DNA from: CAVVKW01 sp963761705
GTDB lineage: Bacteria > Verrucomicrobiota > Verrucomicrobiia > Chthoniobacterales > JAATET01
Assembly (NCBI GenBank): GCA_963761705.1
Contig: CAVXHK010000004.1
Span: 372,001-436,000, forward strand
Direction: 5' to 3'
DNA length: 64,000 nt
This document shows, one piece after another, positions 17,801 to 26,500 of this stretch (its first letter is position 1; each line of letters opens with the position of its first letter). Under the pieces are notes generated by a model. It was not told where the DNA came from, searched no databases, and saw only the letters and a program-made list of their open reading frames with translations. The position numbers were made by a program, and so were the translations under genes.

Positions 17801-19392
17801 TTTCCTATTCGAGTTGCGACGATAATGATAATCCTGACCCTAAGGATGGTCACGTGTCGAATGCCGGGATTAAATATACCACGGGCTCGTACTCACTCGT
17901 AAATGGAATGAAATACTTTGACGGTCAAGGGGATGCTTTTACACCCACCGCTGCAAACTCTCAAGGAACTGTCTTCGGCAAGATGTGGCGGACATCAACC
18001 AACACCTATGTTATCAGCGATGGAGAAACTACCGATCTCGGTCGGGATTTTGACATTTCAGATCTCTCCGATGCGGAAGACCCAATCGCCATTGGAATCG
18101 ATCGGGAAGATTCGTTCAAAGGCATCATTATGAAGAAAAGCGAGGACTGGTTGGTCCACCCCCTCGAAGTTCTGCTGGACGGTGAATTGACAGGGGTCGT
18201 GCCCATCGCAATCAATGATCTCGGCGAGATGGTGGTGACCGATCCGGATGGCAACTCGCGACTAGTTAGGAACGGTCGAATCGTTCCAGAAGAGGAAGGC
18301 ATCCCGCTCGACGTCCGCCACGTCAACAACAACGAACTTGTCCTCGCTCGAGACGGAGACGAAACCAAGGTCCTCCTCCCTGTTGAAGTGAAGCAGCTTA
18401 ACTATCCGACCTCAGCTAATACTACAGACCTTGGCCCTACAGCAGAGAAATCAATAAGCGAAGACGGAATTGCTTATATTACCGGAGCGCCTGAAATGCC
18501 ACAATTGGAAGCATCTATTGGTGGCGCCTCCATATCAGGGATGACCGTGGAATGGCGTATGGAAGTGAAGACGGAACGCTCAGAACGTGGCACGAAAGAT
18601 GACTTCACTATTCCTGAAACGGGCGTTGTCGAAAAGCCGATTAGCGAGGCGTGGAGAATCCATGAAGATTACGCTGCTCCCCGTGAGTTCTTCGGAGGCA
18701 AAGTCACTGTCTTTTATCGGATCAAGAAATCTGGCGGTGGTTATTTAACGGACGAGCAGCAAATCAAGTTTAAGATTCGCGGTAAGAATCCAAAAGATGC
18801 CGATGCCAAAAGCCATATTCAAGGCACCCAGGGAAGTCACCGCTTTGCGTGGGCGATGGCGCAGCATGAAAGCCGACAAGGGCAGAGGGTTTGCAACCAC
18901 TTCAACTCAGGTGGGGCAACGAAGGAATTGCCAAATCTCGGCCCTCCTGATGGTTGGGGAATTACCCAGCTAGACAAGCCGCTAGGCGTATCAGCCAATA
19001 CTAAGGAAGTCTATAGCTGGCATGCAAACGTCGAAAAGTTCTACGACGAGCTAAATGAGAAGCAGGCTGCTCAACAGCGTTACTTTGACGCCGTTCAAAG
19101 AACTTATCCCAGCCAGTATCAAGCCCCACCCACCAACTTTGTGCATCCGGGCACTTCGACCAGCATGACAGCGTTGGAAGCTGGAATCATCACGCTTTAC
19201 AACGGCGTTGCGGGATGCCCCACAGCGAGTCTTATCGGGCCTTCCGGGAAAAGAGTGGTTTTTCAGAACCCTTGGAAATTTACACCCTCTGCGCCATCAG
19301 GGCAGCGTTGGAGCTATCATCCGAATAAATACAACTACTCAAAGAAAGTAACCTATGATGAATTTGAAGGACATCTTCCAACGCAAGAATAA
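14791..19392 (+). CDS. Giant secreted LamG-domain protein with C-terminal lysozyme-like domain (candidate effector)
   Basis: About 1533 residues if a TTG at 14791 is used; an ATG at 14668 is also in frame but lies within the end of the previous gene and before the palindromes. A hydrophobic signal segment (LAALLFLTIFTTTQA) ends near residue 41. Domains: an N-terminal beta-rich part; a LamG/concanavalin-like domain at about 227-436; an acidic Ca-binding type-3-repeat segment (DADPDRDGLTNEQE) at 436-471; a second LamG at about 483-700; more Asp-rich repeats near 797-837; a beta-propeller-like middle; and a tip from about 1345. The tip reads FAWAMAQHES, then GWGITQLDKP, which resembles the ES...G-x-x-Q pattern of lysozyme/lytic transglycosylase folds with Glu1360 as catalytic candidate. 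From about 17.2 kb on, composition falls (29-30 G+C per 60 in two sampled lines). It overlaps the next gene by 38 bases. The enzyme role is inferred. Confidence 0.72.
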   Translation: MRSGPAAAGPNQPKREGSFKTNLRQVLAALLFLTIFTTTQAATITKGTTDAYHPSFVSATTPSPALIWDRRATLSATPHTFTIAATPGIGWRVLSATIPGPNGDPIPVTLPPPAPAPNDKLNFTIQRDLTATADTADLLTVTFATHGLKPDGTPDRTQSVTPDAFIVPDVTTYDSDENDLPDLWELAHFGHLGNDPNGNPDLDQHSNFEEWTNGTDPNHHDGGPDFRLIGRWQFTEGFGNTFQDEASSPHPGTLHGNYQWRTDPDERRYIEFSDNQAGATIEAPDLVLGDDGADFTVTFWFKLLGQNTGFWREMIRRSGNDWQRTFALWLSPHTSQIHARISGVTNPNLGIWQSANHLGFIEWSHVAYVKRGDRLELYVNGTFDSSEVFTEPIVGNDGPITIGKAFYEGIHAGYDDLRIYNAALSPEEIATLQIVADADPDRDGLTNEQELALGTNRNDPDTDYDGNPDNADPDPLDSSVFTAIRLGHWNFNASSFLSDSGKPPLINENNTLAVPGIQGHALDILPDVASSLTLAHNNADGSANINLQRGTIRFWIKPSWSSASEGGIGPGSWARALEFGGWPPTAHDSYWAIQFNPEGNLIYLANWAPIDGVYHAGLGASATIAWNAGEWHQVTATYGPSGSKIYIDDKAPGIGAPSVPTTAANRALRFSIGTNHWQGERATGQIDELETFNYELDPAIITTTYTTQRTQLTARDINGGIPPDWENRYFPPGSATPIPTDPAARQTWRNTPTFGGLTNGEKAAYDLDPTKASTNEIGIDDGWLIKYGIDPKVADPTSDDDEGVGDGLILRDEFIYATHPDNTDSDNDDSEDGIDGWALEKFFSPKRLSEVTYVPIALGELGYDEDYHAYGIDDFGNVLGSKITESGSESRTQSVYFELAEATSHDVPVHDISLEDGGGQGSGFEYVVGMLGSGGNFNLMSNAGKIAGWMIGPAPNIQILQTWTLDGGVETPTKYDEMPENYDRYFYIGGYVSQMTGDGTVYCLSYSSCDDNDNPDPKDGHVSNAGIKYTTGSYSLVNGMKYFDGQGDAFTPTAANSQGTVFGKMWRTSTNTYVISDGETTDLGRDFDISDLSDAEDPIAIGIDREDSFKGIIMKKSEDWLVHPLEVLLDGELTGVVPIAINDLGEMVVTDPDGNSRLVRNGRIVPEEEGIPLDVRHVNNNELVLARDGDETKVLLPVEVKQLNYPTSANTTDLGPTAEKSISEDGIAYITGAPEMPQLEASIGGASISGMTVEWRMEVKTERSERGTKDDFTIPETGVVEKPISEAWRIHEDYAAPREFFGGKVTVFYRIKKSGGGYLTDEQQIKFKIRGKNPKDADAKSHIQGTQGSHRFAWAMAQHESRQGQRVCNHFNSGGATKELPNLGPPDGWGITQLDKPLGVSANTKEVYSWHANVEKFYDELNEKQAAQQRYFDAVQRTYPSQYQAPPTNFVHPGTSTSMTALEAGIITLYNGVAGCPTASLIGPSGKRVVFQNPWKFTPSAPSGQRWSYHPNKYNYSKKVTYDEFEGHLPTQE

Positions 19393-19933
19393 TCGCACGT
19401 TCGCGTGCTGGGCGGCCTGCTTGATCGCAGCTATCACGCTTCCCTGTAGTGCGCGAGCCGACGTGTTCGCCGACCCAGTGCAATATTTTTTGGCGAACTA
19501 TGAAGCCGCTCCCGGTGATAAGCTGTTGAAATTGCAAGTTGACATTGATGGAAACGGTCAAGAGGAAGTCCTTTTGTCGCTTTCCAAATCTAACGCCTAT
19601 AAGTCTGGAAACCTGTGGGTGGTCTATATTCCAGTTCAAGGAGGATATACCGATGCAAAACAGCAAGAAGGCGACGGTTCAATCCGTGATTACGCATTGG
19701 TTGGCTTTCGCCCGGATGCTTATTACATTGGACAAATCTCAGAAATCAATGGGCAGGGCATTGCAGCTTACATACCAGGAGGTGAAGGAAAGGGCTTCTT
19801 GAAGGCGATCACCCTTCAAGGAGACACTATCCATGAAGTCGATCTTGGAGAGATCGACTCTGCTGGAACGCGCTATCAAGAGCTGTTTGGATCGACTCCC
19901 AGCGTAAGCATCCAAGAAATCGCTATTCCTTGA
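19355..19933 (+). CDS. Small exported protein overlapping the giant gene (candidate immunity protein/lysozyme inhibitor)
   Basis: 192 residues. A signal peptide is clear: a basic start (MMNLKDIFQRKNNR), hydrophobic ACWAACLIAAITLPC, and a cleavage site near ARA-D. The mature part (about 155 residues) is beta-rich with VDIDGNGQEEVLLSLSKS, which resembles an FG-GAP/Ca-loop repeat, then ISEINGQGIAAYIPGG. No enzyme motif is present. It starts inside the last 38 bases of the giant gene, so the two are translated together. It is also AT-richer than the region (27 G+C in one sampled 60-base line). An exported partner encoded right after a peptidoglycan-acting tip is what an immunity gene for that toxin would look like, since the target lies in the periplasm; this is inference from context. 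Confidence 0.6.
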   Translation: MMNLKDIFQRKNNRTFACWAACLIAAITLPCSARADVFADPVQYFLANYEAAPGDKLLKLQVDIDGNGQEEVLLSLSKSNAYKSGNLWVVYIPVQGGYTDAKQQEGDGSIRDYALVGFRPDAYYIGQISEINGQGIAAYIPGGEGKGFLKAITLQGDTIHEVDLGEIDSAGTRYQELFGSTPSVSIQEIAIP

Positions 19934-19959
19934 TCCTGACAACACGGAACCGCTGAGGA

Positions 19960-20230
19960 AGAAGGAAGGGGTCAAGGAAGGGGTCAGTCCGTTCATTGGT
20001 TCAGAAATCCCCTCCTTACAACCGCTTGCTAACGGCAATCGCCCCCAAAATCCACGCCAGTCTCCGCGACCGACCGCGCAGTCACGCCAGATGCGAATGC
20101 CCCAGGAAGGGGTCCGTTCATTGGTTCAGAAAGTCCCGGGCGACGCTTGTTTGCTGAGTTCGATTGCCCCTCAAATTTCTAGCAAGCCCCGGTGCTCGAC
20201 CGCGCCGTCACGACGGATGCGAGTTACCCC
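19960..20230. repeat. Two imperfect tandem repeats of about 125 bases
   Basis: The 20-base word TCCGTTCATTGGTTCAGAAA occurs at 19988-20007 and again at 20113-20132, 125 bases apart, each time preceded by GGAAGGGGTC. Downstream of each, similar phrases recur in the same order (a GCTTG...AAC/GAG...CGATTGCCCC-like part, CGACCGCG, GTCACG, GATGCGA). The unit is therefore about 125 bases, present twice with many changes. Earlier partial copies (AAGGAAGGGGTC) begin at 19962. No gene is visible here. Confidence 0.65.
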
Positions 20231-20251
20231 CTGGTCCCGGCATCCGTCGTG
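20209..20251. repeat. Perfect 12-bp inverted repeat
   Basis: CACGACGGATGC at 20209-20220 and GCATCCGTCGTG at 20240-20251, with a 19-base spacer. It lies at the junction between the tandem repeats and the nucleosidase remnant. It may be a terminator-like hairpin or the end of a lost element; no U-run follows. Confidence 0.55.
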
Positions 20252-20289
20252 CCAACGCTCGCTTCTCGGAACTCGAACCCTCACCCGCT

Positions 20290-20600
20290 CCGACCGCAAT
20301 CCTTCGTAACTCCCCGTCCGCTCGGGATTCTTCGCCAACCCCCGGAGCACCCCCGCGGCCAACCGCCCCCCCTTCGCCGTCGTGGTCGCGCGAGAAACGC
20401 CCGAACTCCGCCCCCGCCCGATCGCTCACCACCCGAAGAGCCACCATCGGCACGTCATTCGCGGCGCACGCCTCGGCGAGGCCAAAGAGATTCACGTCAA
20501 TCGCCCCCGCCTCGGTCCGCTCCCGCAAGCCATCGCGAAACGAATCCGCAGCGCTGAAAATCTCCCCACCAGCCACCGCCAGCCGCTTCATCTCCCCCTG
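20290..20600 (-). pseudogene. Truncated and frameshifted copy of the exported nucleosidase gene
   Basis: The minus strand encodes a frame very close to the C-terminal part of the nucleosidase at 11053-11835: GGEIFSAADSFRDGLRERT here versus SGEVFSASDAFRDGLRERT there, then AGAIDVNLFGL, RVVSDRAG and EFGRFSRDHDGEG. After GEG the match moves to another frame (AAGVLRGLAKNPER, TGSYEGLR), so a frameshift lies near 20360-20375. The N-terminal two thirds, including the signal peptide, are missing. The remnant ends close to the stop of the glycosidase gene at 20637. It is a dead duplicate, diverged at many positions. Confidence 0.8.
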
Positions 20601-20636
20601 CCCCTTCACCGCGCACCGACCCGCCAACTACCGACT

Positions 20637-22658
20637 TCAGCCCCAGGCGAGCGCGACCATCTGGTGGCCGGTGAACTCGGGCACGGTGAAGGTGACTTTG
20701 TCTCCGGTCTGCGTGAATGGAAGCGCGGCTCCTTCGGGTTCCAGCGTGGCGGCGGCGATGGTCTGCGGCACGCGGATCGTGACCGTGGTGTCGTGGAGCG
20801 GAATGAGTTCCTCGATGATTTCCAAGGGCTTGCGCTCGTCCCAGAATTTCTTCTGTGCCCGGAGGGTGACGGGGGCGTAGAGGAGGTGGGCGATGGAGCG
20901 GTGTTCGCCGGGCTGATCGAGCAGGTTGAACCGCGCGACGCTCGGGAGATTGGTCTCGACCGGGAGTCCATCCGGGAGCAGGTGGCCGAGCGCGGCACGC
21001 GCGAAATCGCGGTAGAGCGGCTGTCCGCACTCGCGGTATTGCGTGAAAATGTCGTGTGCGAAATAAGCGATCCCTGCGCCGAGAATGGCCGCGGGTGTGG
21101 CGCGTTCGGGCGCGTCGGGGGCGTGCTGATGGGAGCAGAAATGTTCCCAGGTGCGGTTGAAATACGGAGTCCGGCGATCGATCAGGGTCTGCGCGGTGGT
21201 GGGCTCGATTTCGTACGCTCCGCCCTCGATCACGATGGCGCTGCGCACGGGAACGTCGGGGGTGAGATCGGTGGCGACGAGATAGTCGGGGTCGAACGCG
21301 GAACGCCCGAGCAACTTCGCTCCGGGGTCGAGGGCGAAGGCGTCGCGTTCGGCATTCAGCAACGCGGAACCGGCGGCGAGGATGCGTCCCCCTTCCCCAA
21401 GATACGCGGTCGCCTTTTCCCGCGCGGAGTCAGTGAGCGGGTAGCCCTCGGGCAGGACGACGAGGTCGAAGCCGGTCCAGGTGGCCTGCTCGTCGAGGAC
21501 GACGAAGGGAAGGTGAAGTTCGAGCAACATCCGCGCGGCTCCTTCGTCCGCGAGGCAGGGGTTCTGGTGTCCGCGGGCTTCGGACTGCGGGTGCTCGCTG
21601 CTGACCAGGGCAATGCGCGCGGCGGAGCGCACGTCGCGCACCCACGGCTCATTGATTTCGACCTCTTTGTAGGCGGCACCGATCAGGTCGTAAGTATCGG
21701 TGTTCATCTCGCCGGAGGGATGGAGCTGGTCGCCGACGGAGCATTTCGCGCCGTTGGCGATCATGGCGGCGCATTCGTAGCGCAGGGCGGTGGGGCGCTT
21801 GAAACCGCCGAACTCGCCCCAAGTGCCGTGGAATTTTCCAGTCATTCCGAGGAAATCGCGCGGCTGGGTGATCGCGTAACGCGCTGAGAACGGAAAGTGG
21901 TCGTAACCCCAGCCGCCGGTGGGCAGAGATTCCAGCTCGAAGTGGGTGTTAAAGAAATTGAACCGGTGCGCGCCGACCGGAATGTGCCCGCCATTGTGGA
22001 AGACGGGCGTGTCGGCGCGCACACTGGTCGCTGCCGCGTTGGTCCGCTCGTAGTATTTCAGGAGGACCTGCTGGGCGTGGGTCTCCCGATCGGAAGCGTT
22101 GTCGGGTTCGAGACCGGCGGCGGTCATGGCGAGCAGCGCGTCGTGGCTGAAGTCCTGCCAGGACGCGATGATGTCGAGGAAGATGCCGTCGTTGTCGGGC
22201 CAACGTTGAACGACTTCCTTGATCTGCGCGCAGAGGTAGTCGAGGTAGGCGGAGTTGAAACGGAGACGTTTCCAGCCCGCTGCCAGCGGGAGCTTGGTCG
22301 AGCCGTTCGCGTTGACCACGACCCATTCGGGATGCTCGAGGGCGGCGAGTTCGTCGAAGCCGGCCGAGATGTAAATCGGGCAGCGCACGCCGATCTCGCG
22401 GCAGGCCTCGATTTGTTCCCCGAGCAGGTCGCGTTGCAAGTGCGGGTGGGTGCGACCGACGGTGGTGGGGTGATAGCTCCAGCCGTGATGGCATTTGGAG
22501 AAGAGCGTGATCGAGTCGATGTGGCCGCGCTGGAGAGCGGACTGAAACTGCTGCTTGTCAAATTTTTCGCCGACGCGCGGGATGTCGCCATTCGTGTGGA
22601 AGTCGAGATGAACCTGGCGGAAGCGGAGCGGGTGGGGATGCAGAGTGGTGGCTGGCAT
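20637..22658 (-). CDS. Glycoside-hydrolase-like protein (GHL6-type barrel plus beta-galactosidase trimerisation-like domain)
   Basis: 673 residues from the ATG at 22658; sequence further upstream is open but shows no similarity. Residues 1-330 look like a (beta/alpha)8 barrel of the putative glycosyl-hydrolase GHL6 type: VHLDFHTNGDIP, DSITLFSKCHHGWSYHP, IYISAGFDEL and DGIFLDIIA. A Rossmann-like domain at about 370-500 (FVVLDEQATWTGFDLVVLPE, GGRILAAGSAL) matches the trimerisation/glutamine-amidotransferase-like domain found in family 42 beta-galactosidases. A C-terminal beta domain closes the chain. No signal peptide is seen, so it is probably cytosolic, acting on an imported sugar (an alpha-L-fucosidase or beta-galactosidase-type activity cannot be chosen between). 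It stands alone with no sugar transporter nearby. Confidence 0.7.
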   Translation of the reverse strand: MPATTLHPHPLRFRQVHLDFHTNGDIPRVGEKFDKQQFQSALQRGHIDSITLFSKCHHGWSYHPTTVGRTHPHLQRDLLGEQIEACREIGVRCPIYISAGFDELAALEHPEWVVVNANGSTKLPLAAGWKRLRFNSAYLDYLCAQIKEVVQRWPDNDGIFLDIIASWQDFSHDALLAMTAAGLEPDNASDRETHAQQVLLKYYERTNAAATSVRADTPVFHNGGHIPVGAHRFNFFNTHFELESLPTGGWGYDHFPFSARYAITQPRDFLGMTGKFHGTWGEFGGFKRPTALRYECAAMIANGAKCSVGDQLHPSGEMNTDTYDLIGAAYKEVEINEPWVRDVRSAARIALVSSEHPQSEARGHQNPCLADEGAARMLLELHLPFVVLDEQATWTGFDLVVLPEGYPLTDSAREKATAYLGEGGRILAAGSALLNAERDAFALDPGAKLLGRSAFDPDYLVATDLTPDVPVRSAIVIEGGAYEIEPTTAQTLIDRRTPYFNRTWEHFCSHQHAPDAPERATPAAILGAGIAYFAHDIFTQYRECGQPLYRDFARAALGHLLPDGLPVETNLPSVARFNLLDQPGEHRSIAHLLYAPVTLRAQKKFWDERKPLEIIEELIPLHDTTVTIRVPQTIAAATLEPEGAALPFTQTGDKVTFTVPEFTGHQMVALAWG

Positions 22659-23022
22659 GGGGTTGGCGATCAAATTGGCGTTGGGTTTCTTCCTCAGAGA
22701 TTGTTGTCGGATGGTGGTTCGATTTGCAACCCGCGCACGCGTTGCAGGATGGATTCGGGCAGCGGCTCGGCAGCCCGCGGCATCCATCAACTCGCGGAGC
22801 GTCGCCGACTTCGCTCGTCGCGCGGACCTCCGCCCAGGGTGCGGAGGCACCTGTGGGCACAACGTTGAGGTGTTCTTATTGCATCCCGCCTCGTCAGTGG
22901 AGCCTCCCTCCGTCTCCTTTTGACGTCCGGTCAGAAATACCGTCCGACGGTCACCGCTTTCTCTCCCTGCGAATTCGATCGCAGAGGATTTCTCAACTCC
23001 TTCGCAGGAATCGGATTCCCAC
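22659..23022. other. Intergenic region with hairpins
   Basis: About 360 bases without a supported gene. It contains an imperfect palindrome around 22747-22790 (outer arms GATGGAT/ATCCATC) and a perfect 7-bp stem CCTCCGC/GCGGAGG at 22827-22833/22841-22847. A T-arm-like phrase near 22727 was examined and does not form a tRNA. Confidence 0.5.
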
Positions 23023-23475
23023 CTATTCCTTCGAAGCTCGCTTAAGCGCGAGGAGCGGTCGCGTTCCGTCTGCCTTGATTTCTTCGTAAGTGGAGATGCC
23101 GAAGGCTTTCTCGAGATCTGGGGAGAAAAGGGCGACCTTTGGGATGAATTTTCCTTTCGAACTTAGAACCTTCGAGACTTCCCGGGGAGCGTCCGAGGAA
23201 TTCTTCAGGTAGACGATGACCGAACTGGACCGGAAATAGTTCAGGATCGTCGCTGTCGCGCCGCTGCAGAGCGAACAACTGGTCTCTTTGTCCGTGTAAA
23301 CGAATGCGATCGGCTTGTTCGTTTTGCTGGCTTCGGCCTGCGCCGCTTCCAATTCAGAGATGTCGAATGAGTTCGAGGGAAACCTGATCTCTGCTGACGC
23401 AGTCGGCATCAGAGCTGCGGCGGTCACGATTATAGCCGGAAGAAGCGGAAGCCAACGGCGGGTCGCTGTTTTCAT
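23023..23475 (-). CDS. Exported thioredoxin-like protein
   Basis: 150 residues from the ATG at 23475 (a GTG three codons earlier is the alternative). The signal peptide is clear (MKTATRRWLPLLPAIIV, cleavage after ASA near residue 29). The mature part has a thioredoxin-like start (AFVYTDKETSCSLCSGAT) with a CSLC motif in the place of the usual CxxC, then VIVYLKNSSDAP and KFIPKVALFSPD, in which the cis-Pro is likely IPK. It may be a periplasmic thiol protein or a divergent non-redox member. The gene stands between the glycosidase and the trehalose synthase with short gaps on the same strand. Confidence 0.65.
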   Translation of the reverse strand: MKTATRRWLPLLPAIIVTAAALMPTASAEIRFPSNSFDISELEAAQAEASKTNKPIAFVYTDKETSCSLCSGATATILNYFRSSSVIVYLKNSSDAPREVSKVLSSKGKFIPKVALFSPDLEKAFGISTYEEIKADGTRPLLALKRASKE

Positions 23476-23548
23476 AGATGGCACCGAATTCGGTCGTTAA
23501 GTCTCGAACATTTTCTTAGCAGATTCTATGCCGCCTTGCACCTCCCGA

Positions 23549-26500
23549 TCACGAATCGAGGATCTGCCGGATGCCGCGAAGCGGAATCATGATCCAATCC
23601 GGCCGATTATTGGCCTCATACCCGACCTCGTAGATCGCTTTGTCGAGAAGGAACGACTCTAGAAGAATCTCGAACCCCTTCCGGTCCTCCGGCACGAACG
23701 AGGCGCCGTTGACGGTGGTGAGGTAGGACTGCAGGAACACGCGGCTGACGTATTCATACCACATGTCCGCCCACGGCGAGACGGTCGGGATGTCCATCCC
23801 GCGCACCGCGATCCGCTGCGAAAGCGCCGTGTAAGCCGCGTAATGGAAGGACCGGAGCATGCCGGCCACGTCTCGCAGGGGCGAACGCTTCAATTTGCGC
23901 TCGCTCAACGCCCGTGCTGGCTCGCCTTCGAAATCGATGATGATGAAGTCACGGCCGGTGTAGAGAACTTGGCCGAGGTGATAATCGCCGTGAATTCGAA
24001 TCTTGTCCGTGAGGATTTTCTCACCGATGAGGCGTCCAACTCGGTCGAGAATTTCCTTTTCGCGCCCGAGGATTGCGGACGCTTCGTCTCGCCGATTTTC
24101 GGGCAGGTTCTTGAGCTGGCGCCCCGTTGCCTGAAAGGTCCGCCGCAGTGAATTTCGCGTCGATTGGTAGACCGAGCGCTGGTAAAGCGTCGTGAATGCC
24201 TCGGGCGCAAACGTCGGGTCCGTCGTGTCGGATGCGAGTGCGAGATGCATCTCGCCGGTCCGCTGCCCCAGCACGCGGGCACGTTCCGGGAAGACGCCAC
24301 CGATCATGTGAATGAACTCCGGCGGGAAGTTCAGCGGCGCATCGATGTCCGAGATCTTCGGTAGTTTGAATTTCCCGAGCGCCGGTTGCTCCGTCAGGAT
24401 CCGCTCGAAGTATCGACCCACGACGTCCAGCGCCAGGGTCCACGCATCACCTTGGTTCTGGACCAAGGATTGCATCATGCAGACCACGCGGGCTTCGCTT
24501 CCACGGCGATGGTATTCGATCGCCCCGGAATACGGAGGCACGTTCTGGAAATCCGTTTTTTCCGTAAGAAAGCGCGTAAGTTCAACGTCCGGATTAACTC
24601 CCTCTTCCATGCGCCGATACAGCTTCAGAAACAACTCGCCCGAATATATGACAGACGTATTGCTTTGTTCGGCCCGAAGAACGTTCGATGACATCGCCTC
24701 ACCCTCGCTAACTCGGCTGCGAAGTGCCTTCGTCGCGTCACCCACCAGTTCGCCCGAGGGAGCCTTGATCGGCTTTTTCTGAGTCATCGTTTTCAACAAG
24801 GCCGCCCGGAACGGGGGCTCGAAGATTGCGTCGAACAGGATTAACTCTTCCGCGCCTTCGCCGAACTGCGCGAGGACTGCCTGCGGAAACTCCTGCCGAA
24901 TCGCACTTGCCGGCTCGCCGATCGCAAACTGGAACGGGAGAACGTAGGTCTCCGGGCTGCCTTCGACGTAATTGACATCGATGAGAAGCAGCCGGGCGGA
25001 ATAAGTCCCGTCCTCCACGGGCACCGCGTCGCGAATGACCATCGACCGAGTGGGTCGGCCTTTGCCACCGAACCAACGGCATTTAGCCAGATAGGCAGGG
25101 AGCAGATCCTGCTCGAGAGCGTCTCGGCGAGCGTCAGAGAAGAAATTTTTCCAAGCGAGCTTTCTGCCGAAGTCTCCACCTCGGCGACTTTCGGTCACGG
25201 TTACCGCTTCGTGCTCCTGCTCGAGGAGCAGCCAGTAGGTGTCGTGTGGCCCCATCGTGAAGAGATAGGGGCTGTCCTTGATGATCGGGAACTTGTTTTG
25301 ACTGAATACCTCTCTCGGCGTTCGCCCCGAGTAATCGGACAAATCGACGTCGACGACCTGCGAAAAGCGTGACAGGTTGATGACCACCAAAATCTTCTGC
25401 TCATCGTGCTCGCGGACGAACATGAGGACCTTGGCGTTTTCGGGGTAGAGGAACGTGAGCGTTCCGTTACCGAACGCCTTGTATTTCTTCCGCATCGCAA
25501 TCACCCGGCGCATCCACCACAGCAACGACGACACGTTGCGCTCCTGGTTTTCGACGTTGATGCTCTCGTAGTGATATTCTGGGTCGATGGTGACCGGCAG
25601 GAAGAGCTGCTGCGGATTGGCCAGCGAGAACCCAGCGTTGCGGTCCGGACTCCACTGCATCGGGGTGCGAACGCCGTCGCGGTCGCCTAGAAAGATGTTG
25701 TCCCCCATCCCGACCTCATCGCCGTAGTAAATGATCGGCGTCCCGGGTAGCGAAAATAGTAAAACGTTGATCAGCTCGATTTTACGTCGGTTATTAAGCA
25801 AAAGTGGTGCGAGTCGTCGGCGGATTCCGAGGTTGATCCGAGCCCTCGGATCCTGCGCGTAGACGCGATACATGTAGTCCCGCTCCTCGTCGGTAACCAT
25901 CTCCAGCGTCAGCTCGTCGTGGTTACGCAGGAACGTCGCCCACTGGCAACCTTCGGCGATGGCGGGTGTCTGATCGAGAATGTCGATGATGGGGAACCGA
26001 TCTTCCATCTGAAGTCCCATGAACATGCGGGGCATGAGCGGGAAGTGAAAGTTCATCTGGCACGAATCGCCGTCGCCGAAATACGCAGCAGCGTCTTCCG
26101 GCCATTGATTTGCCTCCGCGAGCAACATCTTGTCCTCGAACTTGTTGTCGATGTGCTTACGCAATTTCCGAAGAAATGCGTGGGTCTTCGGAAGGTTTTC
26201 GCAGTTGGTCCCTTCCTCTTCGTAGAGGTAGGGAACGGCGTCGAGGCGCAGCCCGTCGACTCCCATTGCGAGCCAGAAGTCGATGACCTTGAGGAGCATC
26301 TTGTGAACCTCCGGGTTTTCGAAGTTGAGGTCGGGCTGGTGGTGATAGAAGCGATGCCAATAGTAAGCCTTCGCGACCGGGTCCCACGACCAGTTCGACG
26401 TCTCGAAGTCCTTGAAAATGATGCGGGCGTCCTGGTATTTCTCCGGCGTGTCGCTCCAGACGTAGAGTTCACGCTCGGGAGAACCCGCGGGCGCTCGACG

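Noticed and set aside
22715..22750. tRNA T-arm-like phrase (GGTTCGATT)
   Set aside because: No matching T-stem, acceptor stem or anticodon arm could be drawn around it.
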